From: Pseudomonas sp. 2FG
GTDB taxonomy: Bacteria; Pseudomonadota; Gammaproteobacteria; Pseudomonadales; Pseudomonadaceae
Reading direction: 5' to 3'
DNA: 64,000 nt
Assembly (NCBI RefSeq): GCF_005502935.1
Contig: NZ_SCMP01000014.1
Coordinates: forward strand, 86,232-150,231
Shown here piece after piece: positions 61,959-64,000 of this stretch; the first letter of the stretch is position 1; each line of letters starts with the position of its first letter. A model generated the notes under the pieces. That model ran no database searches. It was not told the origin of the DNA and worked only from the letters and a program-made list of their open reading frames with translations. Both the position numbers and the translations under genes were made by a program.

Positions 61959-63407
61959 ATGCGCCAATTGATCTGGTTTCGCAGCGATCTGCGCGTGCAG
62001 GACAACACCGCCCTGGCCGCGGCCATGGCTGCCGGGCCGACCCTCGCGGTGTTTCTGCTCAGCCCCGGCCAGTGGCAACGCCATGACGATGCGCCGAGCA
62101 AGGTCGACTTCTGGCTGCGCAACCTGGTGGAACTGTCCCGCGCCCTGGGCGAGCTGAACGTGCCGCTGCTGATCCGTCAAGCCGACACCTGGAGCGAGGC
62201 GCCCCAGGTCATCGCCCGCCTGTGCCGGGAGCGGCAAATCGACTGCGTACAGGTCAACGAGGAATACGGCAGCCACGAAAGCAGCCGCGACCAGGCGGTG
62301 GCCGCAGCACTGGATGCGCTGGGGGTGACTTTTCGCAGCCACCTCGATCAGCTGTTGTTCAAACCCGGCAGCGTGCTGAGCAAATCCGGCGGTTATTTCC
62401 AGGTCTACAGCCAGTTTCGCAAGCTCTGTTACAGCCGCCTGCACAGGGCCCTGCCCGGCCTGGTGCGCCGGCCGTCCGCCCAGGCGCCACTGGGCCTGGC
62501 CAGCGACCCCATTCCCACGGTCGTGGACGGTTTCCCCACCCCCGGGCAAAGCCTGCGCCAGCTCTGGCCCGCGGGCGAAGCGGCGGCCTTGGAACGCTTG
62601 CGGCGCTTTGCCGAAGAGCAGATCGGTTTCTACCAGGAGCGGCGCGACCTACCGGCCAAACCCGGCACCAGCCAGCTGTCGACCTACCTGGCAGCCGGCG
62701 TGGTCTCGCCGCGTCAGTGCCTGCACGCCGCCCTGATGATCAACTACGGCGAATTCGAAAGCGGCAATGGCGGTGTGGTCAGCTGGATCAACGAACTGCT
62801 CTGGCGCGAGTTCTACAAACACATCCTGGTGGGTTACCCACGAGTTTCCCGTCATCGCGCCTTCCGCCCGGACACCGAGGCGCTGCCCTGGCGCAATGCC
62901 CCGGATGAACTGGCGGCCTGGCAGGAGGGCCGCAGCGGCTTCCCACTCATCGACGCGGCCATGCGCCAGTTGCTGGCCACCGGCTGGATGCATAACCGCC
63001 TACGCATGGTGGTGGCCATGTTCCTGAGCAAGAACCTGTTGATCGACTGGCGCGAGGGCGAGCGTTTTTTTATGCGCCAACTGATCGACGGCGACCTCGC
63101 CGCCAACAACGGCGGCTGGCAATGGAGCGCCTCCACCGGCACCGACTCGGTGCCCTATTTCCGCCTCTTCAACCCGATCAGCCAGTCGGAGAGATTCGAC
63201 CCGGACGGCCACTTTATCCGTCACTGGCTACCCGAGCTGGCCGGGCTGAATAACAAGGACATCCACAACCCCGCGCCTCTTCTCCAAAATGGCGGCGGCC
63301 TGTTCGGCGCGCTCGACTACCCGCGACCGATAGTCGATCTGCAGCAGAGCCGCGAGCGCGCGCTGGCGGCGTTCAAGAGCCTGCCAAAGCTTGCGCCGGC
63401 AGGCTGA
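61959..63407 (+). CDS. phrB: Deoxyribodipyrimidine photolyase (CPD photolyase)
   Basis: 482 residues. Start LIWFRSDLRVQDNTALAAAM, FAD pocket GTSQLSTYLAAGVVSPRQCL and WINELLWREFYKHIL, and RQLIDGDLAANNGGWQWSASTGTDSVPYFRLFNP, all hallmark photolyase segments. Repairs pyrimidine dimers using blue light. 75 bases after the FAD protein gene, probably same transcript. Start is the ATG at 61959; no strong ribosome site. Confidence 0.95.
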   Translation: MRQLIWFRSDLRVQDNTALAAAMAAGPTLAVFLLSPGQWQRHDDAPSKVDFWLRNLVELSRALGELNVPLLIRQADTWSEAPQVIARLCRERQIDCVQVNEEYGSHESSRDQAVAAALDALGVTFRSHLDQLLFKPGSVLSKSGGYFQVYSQFRKLCYSRLHRALPGLVRRPSAQAPLGLASDPIPTVVDGFPTPGQSLRQLWPAGEAAALERLRRFAEEQIGFYQERRDLPAKPGTSQLSTYLAAGVVSPRQCLHAALMINYGEFESGNGGVVSWINELLWREFYKHILVGYPRVSRHRAFRPDTEALPWRNAPDELAAWQEGRSGFPLIDAAMRQLLATGWMHNRLRMVVAMFLSKNLLIDWREGERFFMRQLIDGDLAANNGGWQWSASTGTDSVPYFRLFNPISQSERFDPDGHFIRHWLPELAGLNNKDIHNPAPLLQNGGGLFGALDYPRPIVDLQQSRERALAAFKSLPKLAPAG

Positions 63408-63528
63408 CCCGCCTGCATCCACAGCTGCGCGGAAAGCAATCAAGCAATAACGATGATCCAGGCCAAGCCGCCAGGCGCTGGTCAGCTGGACAACACCGAA
63501 GCTGGCGCCTGGCTTACACTGCCGGCCT

Positions 63529-63849
63529 ATGACTACCGACTCCAACCAGATCCCGCTGACCACCCTCGAACCCGAGCAGGCCGTGACCTGCTCCACCTGC
63601 GCGGCCTGCTGCTGCCAGCTGGAAGTCATCCTGCTCACCGACACCGGCGTGCCCGACCGCTACATCGACACCGATGAGTGGGGCGGCGACGTCATGGCTC
63701 GACTCGATGATGGCTGGTGCATCGCCCTCGACCGCGACACCATGCTCTGCACCATCTATGAGAATCGCCCCTGGGTCTGCCGCGAGTTTGAAATGGGCTC
63801 AGCCGAGTGCCTGGAAGAACGCAGCGGCCTGTCGACGATTTATCGCTAA
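63529..63849 (+). CDS. YkgJ-family cysteine-cluster protein
   Basis: 106 residues. The Cys cluster VTCSTCAACCCQLEV near residue 20 with later Cys in DGWCIAL, TMLCTIYENRPWVCREFEMGSAEC matches the zinc- or iron-chelating YkgJ family. Function unknown. Follows phrB by about 120 bases. Confidence 0.88.
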   Translation: MTTDSNQIPLTTLEPEQAVTCSTCAACCCQLEVILLTDTGVPDRYIDTDEWGGDVMARLDDGWCIALDRDTMLCTIYENRPWVCREFEMGSAECLEERSGLSTIYR

Positions 63850-63888
63850 ACGCAGCCGCATTCAGGAATAAAAAACCGGGCCTTGGCC

Positions 63889-64000
63889 TAATGCCAGTCA
63901 GTTAAGCTGATTGGCATTTTTGTTTCTGATCGGATATTTCGGGGATTTGAGCCTGATAGCCCGAGGATAAATACGCTCTTCTCGCCGATGCGGCAGGACA
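63889..64000 (+). mobile_element. Possible left end of an IS4-family element, cut by window
   Basis: CTAATGCCAGTCAGTTAAG at 63889-63907 resembles the terminal repeat of IS4 (TAATGCCGATCAGTTAAG in my memory). An ATG at 63988 would read MRQD, compatible with IS4-family transposase starts, but only four residues are visible. Alternatively the AATGCCAGTCAG...CTGATTGGCATTTTT hairpin (63890-63922) is simply the terminator of the YkgJ gene. Confidence 0.35.

Overview
The window reads as chromosomal DNA of a Pseudomonas-type gammaproteobacterium. It has high GC content, dense coding on both strands, REP-type palindromes (GTAGGAGCG...), and many products of the Pseudomonas core genome (OlsB/OlsA, XenB, ArgP/ArgO, Fe-SodB, MexV/MexW-like pump, Mqo, Upp/UraA, HemH, PhrB). 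From memory, two stretches follow gene orders seen in P. aeruginosa: about 9.4-36.8 kb matches the neighbourhood from a phospholipase D gene through olsBA, acpH, ArsR/MFS/xenB, argP/argO, sodB and the imelysin cluster to mexVW; about 48-63.4 kb matches mqo-hpt-upp-uraA-hemH-phrB. These comparisons are recollection, not a search. I saw no rRNA or tRNA genes and no CRISPR array.

Region 1 (1-8460) is the most accessory-looking part. It holds a catabolic cluster built around a Rieske oxygenase of the GbcA type (minus strand, followed by a DMT exporter cut by the window edge), a divergent LysR regulator, and a plus-strand operon: DHDPS/NAL-family lyase, DadA/OrdL-type FAD oxidoreductase, aldehyde dehydrogenase and a GbcB-type reductase. 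It looks like a complete route for N-demethylation, oxidation, C-C/C-N cleavage and aldehyde oxidation of a betaine or N-methyl amino compound whose identity I cannot read. Directly after it lies a class I fumarase fragment missing both ends, which may mark the junction where the cluster entered.

Region 2 (9.4-24.9 kb) carries small regulators and stress genes, a ClsB-like phospholipase D, a serine hydrolase with a coupled small membrane protein, ornithine-lipid synthesis genes (olsB-olsA), acpH, an ArsR/MFS/xenB locus whose MFS gene is reduced to a 60-codon remnant, a coiled-coil membrane protein, a 90-residue orphan protein behind a textbook sigma-54 promoter, argP/argO and sodB.

Region 3 (24.9-37.3 kb) is bracketed by two oppositely oriented, internally deleted IS copies with intact terminal inverted repeats. 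Between them are a GIDE/EF-hand membrane protein and LemA, an iron-linked imelysin/di-heme/imelysin/DUF1513 operon behind a Fur-like box, and a MexVW-like RND pump.

Region 4 (37.3-48.4 kb) has a LysE-type exporter, a diguanylate cyclase, a D-2-hydroxyacid dehydrogenase, rsmC, a yybP-ykoY manganese riboswitch controlling a GDT1-family Mn exporter, an M48 lipoprotein protease, a YedK/HMCES protein, small Cys-rich and DUF2007 proteins, an acyltransferase and a YajG lipoprotein. Region 5 (48.4-64 kb) covers mqo with a long leader, a SulP transporter, purine/pyrimidine salvage (hpt, upp, uraA), an MFS transporter, hemH, a YfcH epimerase, an FAD protein, phrB and a YkgJ protein. It ends in what may be the tip of an IS4-family element.

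Interspersed palindromic repeats recur. In three cases (xenB, argP, sulP) the TAG stop codon of the gene is itself the TAG of the repeat.
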